Below the pieces are notes generated by a model. The model saw only the letters and a list, made by a program, of their open reading frames with translations. It ran no database searches and was not told the origin of the DNA. This document shows, piece by piece, positions 1-8,058 of a DNA stretch of 9,259 bases. A program made the position numbers and the translations under genes. The stretch covers positions 1 through 9,259 of the forward strand of contig CAZXMB010000120.1 of NCBI GenBank assembly GCA_964641715.1, given 5' to 3'. Source of the stretch: CAZXMB01 sp964641715. GTDB lineage: Bacteria; Desulfobacterota; BSN033; UBA1163. Within the stretch, counting starts at the first letter, position 1; each line of letters opens with the position of its first letter.

Positions 1-3000
1 GGTCAAACACGCCGCACAACGCTCCCCCTCCACCACCGCCACCACCCCACCCACCTGAAGCACCTCCTGAGAGAGGACCGTGGAGGCCCTCGCAGAGGCA
101 GCCTCCGCCTGGGCAATCGTCTCCTTGATTGATTTTGGGTAGTGAGCCATTCCACAGAGGTAGAGTCCATCGGTTGCAAAATCAACCGGCCTCAGCTTGA
201 CATGGGCTTCCAAGAAGAACCCATCCAGGGTGAGAGGAAATTTAAAAAGATTGGCCAACTCCTTGCTTCCCTCATTCGGAACGACCGCCTCGGAAAGGAC
301 GAGTAAATCCGGATGGAGGGTAAGAGGAAGATGAAGCATGGGATCCTCTATCTGAATAGCCAGCCTTCCCCCGGAAAGAGAGACAGAGGGTTTTTTCTGA
401 TCGCCAAATCTGATGAAGAGGACCCCTTTCTCTCTCGCCTTCGTGTAGAAGGCCTCTTTAAACCCGTAGGTCCTCATATCTTTATAAAGGACGATGATTG
501 AAGCATCGGGATGGAGTTCTTTCATCTTGAGGGCATTCTTAATGGCCACACTGCAACAGATTCGACTGCAGTAAAACGGCCTTGATGGATCGTCGTCCCA
601 TGGACCCACGCATTGAATGACGACGATTGATTTGGGCTCTGATAAAGAGGGATCAGGTTGAGAGAGCCTCCTTTCAAACTCCTCTTGAGTAATGATCCTT
701 GAATCCTCACCCAGGAGATAGGCTTTGCCTCGATACTCTCGCCCCCCCGTGGCAATGATTGTGGCTCCGTGGTCCAATACCCTCTGTCCTGAACCATCCG
801 GCTGGATCACCTTTGTCTTGAAATTTCCCACTGCACCTTCATGTTCCACAACCTGATAGCTCTGAAAGATCTCAATGTTTGGATGAGCTTCAACCCTCTT
901 GATTAAATTCCTTAAATAAGCCTGAGGATCACCCCCATTGCCGCTGTAGTAAATCTGTTTTAACCTGCCTCCCAAATCCTTCTCCCTTTCAACTAAATAG
1001 ACTGAATAACCCTGTTCTGCCAGGCTCAAGGCACTTGTCATCCCGGCCAAACCACCTCCCACCACAAGACAGCTGTGGATGAGGTCCCGGGGAACCTGAT
1101 GGAGGGGCTCCAAATTTCTTGAGCAGGCGACTGCCATCCGGACAAGCTCCTTTGCCTTTTCCGTGGCCTCCTCCTTCTGACTCATATGAACCCATGAACA
1201 CTGGTCACGAATATTGGCCATCTCAAAGAGGTAGGGATTGAGTCCAACCTCCCGAATCGTGTCCCTGAAAAGAGGCTCATGGGTCCTGGGAGTGCAGGAG
1301 GCCACGATGACCCGGTTCAGACTGAGTTCCCTGACTCTCTCCTGGATCAATTTTAAGGAATCTGCGGAGCAGGTATAGATCGTATTTTCAGCATGGACCA
1401 CTCCCGCAAGGGACTTGGCAAATTCAGTAACCGCTTTTACATCTACGGTCCCTGCGATATTCGTCCCGCAGCTACAGATGAAGACGCCGATTCTCGGTTC
1501 CTCCTCCGGGGAAACTTCTCGCTCCGGAGGGTACTCCTTCTTCTTAACCAGTGTTCCCCGGGCCTCTCCAATCACGGAAAGCGCCCTGGCCGAGGCTCCG
1601 CTCGCCTGAATCACGCTATCCGGAATATCTTTTGGCTCTGTAAAGGCACCACAGGCAAAAACTCCCGGCCGGCTCGTCTCCACGGGTTCGAAATCTCCGG
1701 TATGACAGAATTGATAAGAGTCAAGTTCGATGCCACAAACATTTGCTAACTGTTGAATATCCGGAAGAGGAGACATTCCCACACTCAATATGGCAAGATC
1801 GACCCGCTCCTCCCTGACCGCATGCCCTCCCTCCGAATCCTTATACCGAATAATGACATCATTTGTCTCCGGATCTTCCTCCAGTCCGGAAATGCGACAG
1901 GGGATATACTGAATTCCTTTCTCTTTTCCCCTCTCGAAGTAGGCGTCAAATCCTTTTCCGAAGGCCCTCATATCCATCTGGAAGATCCTGATCTCCACGC
2001 CCGGAAGATGCTCCATGGCAAGCATTGCCTCTTTGGTTGCATACATACAGCAGACCGAACTGCAGTAGTCATGCCCCTTTTCTCGAGAGCCAATGCACTG
2101 GAGAAAGGCGATCTTCTTCGGCTCCCGATGGTCTCGGGAACGCCGGGTGATATGGCCCCCCCATGGACCTGAAGCGCTGAGCATCCTCTCAAACTCCATG
2201 CTCGTCACCACATTGGGATAACGACCGTATCCAAATTCAGGCGAAAGTTCCGGCCGGTAGAGTGAATATCCGGGTGAGAGGATGACAGAACCCACCTCGA
2301 TCACCTCTTCCGCAGGTGCCTGCTGGTGATCGATGGCTTCTCGTTTGCAGACCCGGACACAGAGGTGGCACTCCGAGCAGATGCCACAGGAAAGACACCG
2401 TGCCGCTTCCTGCCTCGCCTGCTCTTCAGTGAGAACGAGTTCCACCTCTCTAAAATCCCTGACCCTCTCCTCTTCGGGAATCTCAGGATTTTTTATCCTG
2501 GAAGACAAATCCACCTTGCCCTGCTCCACCATCTGATCAATCTCTTCACGGGAGATATCCACCACGGGAAGAGGGATCTGTTCTCTCGGGGTGAGCAGTG
2601 GGACTCCCGTCAAATAACGATCGATCGAAAGGGCTCCCCTTCGACCGTCCGCAATCGCCTGAATCAGGATCCAGGGTCCTCTTGCCACATCTCCTCCTGC
2701 GAAGACGCCGGGCCGGTTGGTGGCCAGGGTGCGTGGGTCAACGGCAAAGGTCCCCTTTTCTGTAACCTTAAGACCATGCCTTTCATCGAGGAAGGAGATC
2801 TCAGGGGCCTGTGCCACAGCGGCAATCATCGTATCCGCAGGAATGATATGCTCGGAACCTTTTACGGGAACGGGCCTTCTCCTCCCGGAGGCATCAGGTT
2901 CTCCCAGTTCCATCTTTAAACATTTGACCCCTCTGACATGATTATTTTCCACCACCACTTCCACGGGTGCGGTGAGGATTTGAATCTCAATTCCCTCCCT

Positions 3001-4401
3001 CTCCGCAGCCTCGATCTCCCACACATTGGCAGGCATCTCATCCCGTGACCGGCGGTAGACAATGCTTACCTTCTTCGCCCCAAGCCTCAAGGCGGTCCTT
3101 GCGGCGTCAATGGCCACATTCCCGCCCCCGATGACAATCGTCTTCTCTCCAACTTTCGGGGCGATGGGAATTCCAAAGGCAATGATAAAGCGGTCTTCAA
3201 AGCCCTCTGTGATGCCATACCTTTCCGCAAGGCTGACCCCCTGGAGGAAAGGAACACCATGATGGACGCCCAGGGCATCCTCACCCGGAATTCCCAGCTT
3301 CTGTGCCTCATGCGCACCCATGGCTAAAAAGATGGCGGAATAACCCGTCTCGAAGAGGCTGTTGATATTGCGAACGGGCGTATTCAGTTTCAATTCCACC
3401 TTTGGATGATGGAGGATCTCATCGATTTCTCTTTGAAGGACATCCCTCGGCAGACGATAGGAGGGAATACCTACTCTCATCATCCCTCCTGCCACGGGAA
3501 GGGCCTCAAAGATTGTAACCTCATAACCCATCCGCGACAATTGATGGGCACAGCTAAGGCCTGCAGGTCCGGCCCCCACGATGGCCACTCTTGCTTTGGG
3601 CCTCTCAATCTCTTCCTGACTCGAAACTCCGGTAGGGAACGGTTTCCCGTGGTCGGGTCTTATCGACAAACCGTTCCCTTCTTTCTCCAATTCATCGCGA
3701 TGCTCATAGACCCAGTCAGCCGCAAATCGTTTCAGGCTGCAGATGGAAACCGGCGCATCGAGTTTCCCCCGATTGCATTTCTCTTCACAAGGGTGGTTAC
3801 AAACACGCCCCACAGAGGCGGGAAAAGGATTGTACTCTTTGACGACATCGAGGGCTTCTTTATACCGGCCCTCCTTGATCAAAGCCACATACCCCTGAGC
3901 ACTCGTTTCAGCAGGACAGGTGGCCTTACAGGGACTCGTCCCCCGCTTCGTCACAAGAAAAGTATTGGGAACAGCCTGAGGGTAGGGCCGGTAGATCGCC
4001 TTCCTCTGGTCGAGGCCTTCATTAAATGCGTTCGGAAGAAGAACAGGGCATACCTCCGTACAATCATTGCAACCGGTACACTTCTTCATGTCCACATAAC
4101 GGGGATGTCTCCGGATGACCGCTCTGAAATGTCCGGGTCTTCCCTCCAAAGCGACCAGTTCGGAGTTGGTCATGATCTCGATATTGAGGTGGCGGCCTGC
4201 CTCCACCAGTTTTGGAGAGACAATGCACATGGCACAATCATTGGTCGGAAAGGTCTTATCCAGTTGAGCCATCTTCCCGCCGATCGCCGGGGAGCGCTCC
4301 AGGAGGTAGACCCTGACTTTGGAATTGGCCAGATCGAGGGCCGCCTGAACCCCGGCAATCCCTCCCCCCACCACCAATGCGGCACCTATCTTATCTGTCA
4401 T
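1..4401 (-). CDS. HdrL-like giant HdrA/GltD/HdrA fusion flavin iron-sulfur oxidoreductase (3' end outside window)
   Basis: The frame is open for 1467 codons from ATG 4401 to the window edge. The start is preceded by AAGAGG six bases upstream, and the N-terminus MTDKIGAALVVGGGIAG is a typical FAD-binding start. Domains seen: HdrA copy 1, first half (GGGIAG 12-17, DCAMC 55-59, 4Fe-4S CTGCNDCTEVCP 108-119); a GltD/DPYD-type module with N-terminal cysteines 158, 162, 201, 205, 209, FAD site GAGPAG 276-281, NAD(P)H site GGGNVA 425-430, YRRSRDEMPA 449-458 and FAGGDV 567-572; a Cys-rich stretch 669-685; HdrA copy 1, second half, with the QC...C..CC cluster motif (C769, C780, C784, C785); then HdrA copy 2 from about 968 (CSCG 976-979, CTPRTHE 1036-1042, GGGLAG 1115-1120, C1264, C1278, C1282, C1283). 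CAAC at 1462-1465 probably opens a C-terminal ferredoxin domain lying outside. Family knowledge: cytoplasmic HdrA-like proteins move electrons between NAD(P)H, ferredoxin and disulfide or other partners. It resembles the HdrL proteins of sulfate reducers. Partners are unknown. Confidence 0.9.
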   Translation of the reverse strand, partial: MTDKIGAALVVGGGIAGVQAALDLANSKVRVYLLERSPAIGGKMAQLDKTFPTNDCAMCIVSPKLVEAGRHLNIEIMTNSELVALEGRPGHFRAVIRRHPRYVDMKKCTGCNDCTEVCPVLLPNAFNEGLDQRKAIYRPYPQAVPNTFLVTKRGTSPCKATCPAETSAQGYVALIKEGRYKEALDVVKEYNPFPASVGRVCNHPCEEKCNRGKLDAPVSICSLKRFAADWVYEHRDELEKEGNGLSIRPDHGKPFPTGVSSQEEIERPKARVAIVGAGPAGLSCAHQLSRMGYEVTIFEALPVAGGMMRVGIPSYRLPRDVLQREIDEILHHPKVELKLNTPVRNINSLFETGYSAIFLAMGAHEAQKLGIPGEDALGVHHGVPFLQGVSLAERYGITEGFEDRFIIAFGIPIAPKVGEKTIVIGGGNVAIDAARTALRLGAKKVSIVYRRSRDEMPANVWEIEAAEREGIEIQILTAPVEVVVENNHVRGVKCLKMELGEPDASGRRRPVPVKGSEHIIPADTMIAAVAQAPEISFLDERHGLKVTEKGTFAVDPRTLATNRPGVFAGGDVARGPWILIQAIADGRRGALSIDRYLTGVPLLTPREQIPLPVVDISREEIDQMVEQGKVDLSSRIKNPEIPEEERVRDFREVELVLTEEQARQEAARCLSCGICSECHLCVRVCKREAIDHQQAPAEEVIEVGSVILSPGYSLYRPELSPEFGYGRYPNVVTSMEFERMLSASGPWGGHITRRSRDHREPKKIAFLQCIGSREKGHDYCSSVCCMYATKEAMLAMEHLPGVEIRIFQMDMRAFGKGFDAYFERGKEKGIQYIPCRISGLEEDPETNDVIIRYKDSEGGHAVREERVDLAILSVGMSPLPDIQQLANVCGIELDSYQFCHTGDFEPVETSRPGVFACGAFTEPKDIPDSVIQASGASARALSVIGEARGTLVKKKEYPPEREVSPEEEPRIGVFICSCGTNIAGTVDVKAVTEFAKSLAGVVHAENTIYTCSADSLKLIQERVRELSLNRVIVASCTPRTHEPLFRDTIREVGLNPYLFEMANIRDQCSWVHMSQKEEATEKAKELVRMAVACSRNLEPLHQVPRDLIHSCLVVGGGLAGMTSALSLAEQGYSVYLVEREKDLGGRLKQIYYSGNGGDPQAYLRNLIKRVEAHPNIEIFQSYQVVEHEGAVGNFKTKVIQPDGSGQRVLDHGATIIATGGREYRGKAYLLGEDSRIITQEEFERRLSQPDPSLSEPKSIVVIQCVGPWDDDPSRPFYCSRICCSVAIKNALKMKELHPDASIIVLYKDMRTYGFKEAFYTKAREKGVLFIRFGDQKKPSVSLSGGRLAIQIEDPMLHLPLTLHPDLLVLSEAVVPNEGSKELANLFKFPLTLDGFFLEAHVKLRPVDFATDGLYLCGMAHYPKSIKETIAQAEAASARASTVLSQEVLQVGGVVAVVEGERCAACLT

Positions 4402-4407
4402 ACTCAA

Positions 4408-4413
4408 CCTCTT
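4408..4413 (-). promoter_or_regulatory. Ribosome binding site of the HdrL-like gene
   Basis: AAGAGG lies six bases before ATG 4401. It is the only upstream sequence left between the gene and the scaffold gap, and it supports this ATG although the frame stays open into the gap. A TGA in another frame (4406-4404) sits two bases before the ATG and could be the stop of the preceding gene. Confidence 0.6.
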
Positions 4414-4419
4414 AAATGT

Positions 4420-4519
4420 NNNNNNNNNNNNNNNNNNNNNNNNNNNNNNNNNNNNNNNNNNNNNNNNNNNNNNNNNNNNNNNNNNNNNNNNNNNNNNNNN
4501 NNNNNNNNNNNNNNNNNNN
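4420..4519. other. Scaffold gap of 100 N
   Basis: Exactly 100 unknown bases, the usual placeholder for a join of undetermined length. The 3' part of metF lies in it. Because 208 codons of metF precede the gap and the family is usually about 280-300 residues, roughly 70-90 codons are missing, so the real gap is probably longer than 100 bases. It could also hide a further short gene. Confidence 0.97.
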
Positions 4520-5144
4520 CCGGTACCTGAATGGGTCCCACCTTCTTCATAAAATGGTTGAACGAATCGAGATCAAATACCGGTGTGGTGAGAAAATATT
4601 GTGTCCCCATTCCTGCGACTGTTTCCATCTCTTTCAACTCGAGGTCAGGAACCTTTTTCCCCCAGCTCGAATCAACCCCTGTCCCGATACAGAATCTGGG
4701 TTTCTCCGAAATCTCTTTGCCCGAGATGTCATGTCCTTCCCGGAGACTTTCAACCACTGAAAAGATTTTCCCTGAATCGACATGGAAAAACATAATCTCC
4801 TGGAGGCTATCGCCTGTAATCCTGTAATCCTCCGTGAAGGTAAGGATATTTTCGATTCCCGCCTGCGAGGCCCTGATCAGATGCTCCTGGATGTCAACCC
4901 GGCTCTTTTCCCGGCAGGTGGTCTGAAGGATGGGTTCGAATTTCTGATCTTTCAAGGCACGACAGGTCCCCATGGTGTCGGTCACCAATCCTTCGATCTT
5001 CAATTCAGGAACAGTCAGGGCGTCGATCCTCCCGCGGATCCGTTCAATATTTTTCACAAGGTCCTGGACACCTGTCCCGATCGGGGGCTGAACCTCGGAG
5101 GTCACGATAAATCGTTTACTCTTTAAACTCTCTTCCAATCTCAT
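4520..5144 (-). CDS. metF: Methylenetetrahydrofolate reductase (MetF-like), 3' end lost in the scaffold gap
   Basis: MetF reduces 5,10-methylene-THF to 5-methyl-THF in the cytoplasm with an FAD TIM barrel; in anaerobes this is a methyl-branch step of the Wood-Ljungdahl pathway and can run in reverse. The first 208 residues are visible. Family marks are FIVTSEVQPP (12-21, with E17 at the place of E. coli Glu28), TTCREKSR (75-82), NILTFTEDY (99-107, D106 at the place of the catalytic Asp) and TQYFLTTPVFD (181-191). The last motif normally reads TQPVFD, so threonine 187 stands where the folate-contacting glutamine is expected. ATG 5144 follows AAAGGAG with a six-base spacer. The gene lies 48 bases downstream of the regulator and just upstream of the HdrL-like gene, which suggests cotranscription. 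A MetF paralogue with another substrate cannot be excluded. Confidence 0.85.
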
Positions 5145-5192
5145 TGCATTCTCCTTTAATTATAAAATGAGAATATAAATTTTTAAATCGGA

Positions 5193-5765
5193 TCACTTCT
5201 TAAAACCCAATAACTTGGCGACCTCAAACTTCAACTGCTCCAAGGGAAGAGGTTTTGAAAAACAGGCATCCGCGCCATATTCCTTCATCTGTGTAAAGGC
5301 CTCATCGTCGAGATAGGCAGAGAGAACAATGATCTTGATATCTCTGGTTTCCGGATTGGATTTGATCTTCTGACAGACCTCATAACCATTGATGTCCGGC
5401 ATCATGATATCGAGGATCAGGAGGTCCGGTTTGAAATGACTCACCTGAAGGCCTGCCTCAAACCCATCTGAGGCGGAGATCATCTCATAACCATATTCAT
5501 CCTCTTCAAGAGCCTGGACAATCGTCTCCACAATGATCCTGTCATCATCCACAACGAGGATCTTTTTCCTCTCCTCTACCTTTGGCTCCTCTGGCAGGGG
5601 CATCCCCCTCTCTTTGAGGAATTGATCTAAGTCTTCTTTCTTAATCCTGCGATGCCCTCCAACCGTCTTGTAGGCCTTTAAATGGCCTGCTTCAATCCAG
5701 TTAATAATTGTCTTCGGAGAGACATTACAATATTTACTTGCCTGGGATACTGTCAAAATTTCCAT
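5193..5765 (-). CDS. Response regulator with N-terminal excisionase/MerR-type HTH and C-terminal receiver domain
   Basis: A 190-residue cytoplasmic regulator. Residues 2-52 form an excisionase/BldC-like winged HTH (TVSQASKYCNVSPKTIINWI, then the wing GGHRRIKKEDLDQFL). A charged linker (53-67) leads to a full receiver domain: acidic pocket D73-D75 in VVDDD, phospho-acceptor D119 in LDIMMPD, S149 in VLSA and K171 in FSKP. All residues for phosphorylation are present. The order is opposite to most response regulators, where the receiver comes first. The ATG is preceded by AAAGGAG with a six-base spacer. It is the first gene of the metF/HdrL string with only 48 bases to metF, so it probably controls that string or itself. 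No histidine kinase is visible in the window. The target and signal are unknown. Confidence 0.9.
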   Translation of the reverse strand: MEILTVSQASKYCNVSPKTIINWIEAGHLKAYKTVGGHRRIKKEDLDQFLKERGMPLPEEPKVEERKKILVVDDDRIIVETIVQALEEDEYGYEMISASDGFEAGLQVSHFKPDLLILDIMMPDINGYEVCQKIKSNPETRDIKIIVLSAYLDDEAFTQMKEYGADACFSKPLPLEQLKFEVAKLLGFKK

Positions 5766-5784
5766 AATTTACTCCTTTTATAGA

Positions 5785-5806
5785 ATTTATGGTTTTTACC
5801 ATTAAT
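5785..5806. promoter_or_regulatory. Imperfect dyad in the regulator's leader, possible operator
   Basis: The core 5789-5802 is a perfect inverted repeat ATGGT-TTTT-ACCAT. After one mismatch it extends by three more pairs, giving eight of nine. It lies 20 bases before the regulator's ATG and overlaps or follows the likely transcription start. Autoregulation by the HTH protein is a guess. Confidence 0.35.
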
Positions 5807-5827
5807 ATAAAATTTATAGTTTGTCAA
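5799..5827 (-). promoter_or_regulatory. Candidate sigma-70-type promoter of the regulator-metF-HdrL string
   Basis: On the minus strand there is a perfect -35 box TTGACA (5827-5822). A 17-base spacer then gives only a weak -10 (TAATGG, 5804-5799). The surrounding DNA is very AT-rich (TATAAATTTTATATTAA). The position, about 35-60 bases before the ATG, suits a promoter, but the poor -10 keeps this uncertain. Confidence 0.35.
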
Positions 5828-5911
5828 GCAAAATCTTTAGAGGGGTCTTTTTTTTGATAATTAATTGATTTTATTCATAAAATAACTATGCTGGAAAAAA
5901 GAATAGGTTTC

Positions 5912-7867
5912 TTATTTCAAACCGGCTTTGCGGAGGGAATCAATGTAGCGTTCTTTGGTGGCAGGGTCTTTGTAGGGATGGATCTTTGCAAATTGTTCCA
6001 ATGAAAATTTTGGGTTTATTTTTAAGACCTCAGCCGCTACCTTCAGGGCCTCCTTTTCCCGTCCAGCCATACTACATGTAGAGGCCAGAACGATATAGGA
6101 CATGATATCCCTTGGCTCTCGTTTGATCGCTTTTTTAACCTGGGTAACGGCTTCTTCATACCTCCCGGCGTCACGAAGCGCTGCCGCATAATGACGCAAA
6201 TAGGTGTTAGGTGGTTTAGGATTGAGTCGAATTGCCCTTTCGAAAAAAGGAACGGAATCTCCTCCTGTGTAAAGCAAAATATTCGCATATGCATAAATCA
6301 CGTCAGCAGAATTGGGTTCAAATTCGAGTCCCCGCTCCGCCTGGGCTATGGCTTCATCATATTTCCGCGCCATCATCAATGAATAACCCAAACCAGCGTA
6401 AGCCATAGCAAAGGACTCATCCAGTACAATCGCTTTCTTATATAACTCAATACATTTCTTCAAAGACTCCTGGGGGTTCTTGCTCAATCCAAGCCATATA
6501 TCAACGATGGTGGCGAGCGCGAGCGTCCGGTATGCGAATGCATAGTTAGGATCAAGGGAGATTGCCTCTTCTGCGAGTTGCCTTGCCCTGATATTTCCTT
6601 CAATGGTGGTCTGGTGGGATAACCATGCCGCCTCTATAACCTTCATGTAGGCATCAAGATTTTTAGTGCCTTTTGAAAATACTCGGGCTTGCTCACCTTC
6701 TGTCAATTTCACCTGCAGCCCTGTGATAATGTGTGTTGTAATCTCATCCTGAATAATAAATATATCTTTGGGATTCCGATCATAACGCTCTGCCCATATA
6801 TGATGACCGGTCAGGGCATCGGTCAACTGAGCCGTGATTCTTAACTGCTCCCCGGACCCTCGAACACTCCCCTCCAGTACATACTGCACCCCTAACTCTT
6901 CTGCGACCTGCTGAACTTTCACGGGCTTTCCTTTATAAGTGAACATGGAACTGCGAGCAATCACAAACAGCTTCGGAATCTTTGAGAGTGTCGTGATAAT
7001 TTCCTCGCTCAAACCGTCACAGAAGGATTCCTGGCCAGGGTCATTGGTTATATTAACAAATGGAAGGACTGCAATGGACGGTTTATCAGGCAATGGAAAA
7101 GCCATCCTTTCTACGAATGCAACTCTGCCCGGAGGAGGGTAAAAATAGGATCTCCAGATGATTAAAGCCACTACGGTCAATACGATAGCCAGAGCCACCC
7201 ACTGCCATCGGTTTAGTAATGTAATCTTTCCTTTCCTGGATGGAGCTATCGGAACCTCAGCTTCTTTGGGGACGAGTTCAATGGGCTTCGGTTTCTTTTC
7301 TTCCTTCTGTCTGAGACTTGAAATAAACTTCTCCCATGCCTCCGCATTCTGGTATCCCTCATAAAGGATGATAACATCATCCAATCCTGCTCCGAGTTTA
7401 TCAATTGAAAACCTGAGCCTCACATTCTCATGGCTCCCACTATACTCAAAAAGATTGGCCCAGCTATCTTTTTCAGCTTCTGTAAATTGATACGTCTTCC
7501 CGACCGCATCTTCTAACTTTTTCCTCCTTCCGATGACTTTGAAAAGGGGGGCATTTTCCAGGTCAGGAAGGGCATCTTTCCATTTCCTGTAAATCCTCGG
7601 AATCAGATGCACCTTGTCCGATGATCCAGCCGAACCTCCAATGGTTTCATTAAACAAGGCAAGAAGATCAGAGTGTTCCTGCAGGGGAATGGATGTGATT
7701 TTCCCCTGTCTTTTCATCTCGTTAACGACGAGGGCGATGACGGCAAGGTAAAACATCCGCGATGGTGAATCGAAATGGAGGGTCAATTCGGTTTTATGTT
7801 TGAGATGGATATGGAGTTTGAACTGATTCAGGTCGATTTTGATGGCCTGGCTAAGTTTTTCTTCCAT
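5912..7867 (-). CDS. Membrane-anchored TolB-like/TPR protein with uncharacterised N-terminal domain
   Basis: A 651-residue protein. Residues 1-185 form a soluble, probably cytoplasmic region I cannot assign to a named family (notable stretches SRMFYLAVIALVVNEMKRQG 36-55, HLIPRIYRKWKDALPDLE 87-104, EKDSWANLFEY 132-142). A charged linker (186-218) leads to one membrane segment (about 222-243, WQWVALAIVLTVVALIIW). Residues 262-362 are the TolB-like domain found after cyclase or winged-helix domains in signalling proteins (SIAVLPFVNI, FCDGLSEEI, LFVIARSSMFTYKGK, YVLEGSVR, LTDALTGHHIWAERYD). Several TPR-like helical repeats follow (about 404-620), then the family's usual tail ending SLRKAGLK. No cyclase catalytic residues are seen. 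ATG 7867 has a modest GAGG seven bases upstream. The role is probably scaffolding or signalling; enzymatic activity is not indicated. Confidence 0.85.
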   Translation of the reverse strand: MEEKLSQAIKIDLNQFKLHIHLKHKTELTLHFDSPSRMFYLAVIALVVNEMKRQGKITSIPLQEHSDLLALFNETIGGSAGSSDKVHLIPRIYRKWKDALPDLENAPLFKVIGRRKKLEDAVGKTYQFTEAEKDSWANLFEYSGSHENVRLRFSIDKLGAGLDDVIILYEGYQNAEAWEKFISSLRQKEEKKPKPIELVPKEAEVPIAPSRKGKITLLNRWQWVALAIVLTVVALIIWRSYFYPPPGRVAFVERMAFPLPDKPSIAVLPFVNITNDPGQESFCDGLSEEIITTLSKIPKLFVIARSSMFTYKGKPVKVQQVAEELGVQYVLEGSVRGSGEQLRITAQLTDALTGHHIWAERYDRNPKDIFIIQDEITTHIITGLQVKLTEGEQARVFSKGTKNLDAYMKVIEAAWLSHQTTIEGNIRARQLAEEAISLDPNYAFAYRTLALATIVDIWLGLSKNPQESLKKCIELYKKAIVLDESFAMAYAGLGYSLMMARKYDEAIAQAERGLEFEPNSADVIYAYANILLYTGGDSVPFFERAIRLNPKPPNTYLRHYAAALRDAGRYEEAVTQVKKAIKREPRDIMSYIVLASTCSMAGREKEALKVAAEVLKINPKFSLEQFAKIHPYKDPATKERYIDSLRKAGLK

Positions 7868-7957
7868 TCTTGGGCCTCGACCAGCTTATTAAATAGCCAA
7901 GTAATTTAAAATAGTTATGTAGAACTGCAAAAAAGAGGAACAGTTTAAACCGTCACC

Positions 7958-7986
7958 ATTATATACCAATTTTAGAATTAATTGAA
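7958..7986 (-). promoter_or_regulatory. Candidate promoter of the TolB-like/TPR gene
   Basis: On the minus strand a perfect -10 TATAAT (7963-7958) lies 17 bases after a weak -35 TTCAAT (7986-7981). It would give a leader of about 85 bases. The strong -10 in an intergenic region facing the gene is the main support. Confidence 0.4.
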
Positions 7987-8058
7987 GTTTTTTCAAACTA
8001 TCTCTGCCAATACCAAAAAGATGATCATGAAATGGAGACCTCTAAAGATGCCTTTACA

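Noticed and set aside
2326..4530. Long plus-strand open frames (2326-2919, 3406-4530)
   Set aside because: They lie opposite the minus-strand HdrL-like gene, which shows clear domain motifs throughout. Their translations show no recognisable family, and one runs into the N run.
4404..5144. A continuous 246-residue metF reading frame across the N run ending at TGA 4404-4406
   Set aside because: It assumes the gap is exactly 100 bases, and 246 residues is too short for the family. The TGA two bases before the next ATG is a plausible true stop but its frame cannot be proved.
5159..5164. TATAAT on the minus strand just before metF
   Set aside because: It abuts the ribosome binding site, so transcription would start inside that site, and no -35 box lies at the right distance.
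5841..5860. Run of eight T on the plus strand as an intrinsic terminator
   Set aside because: No hairpin precedes it and no plus-strand gene ends there.
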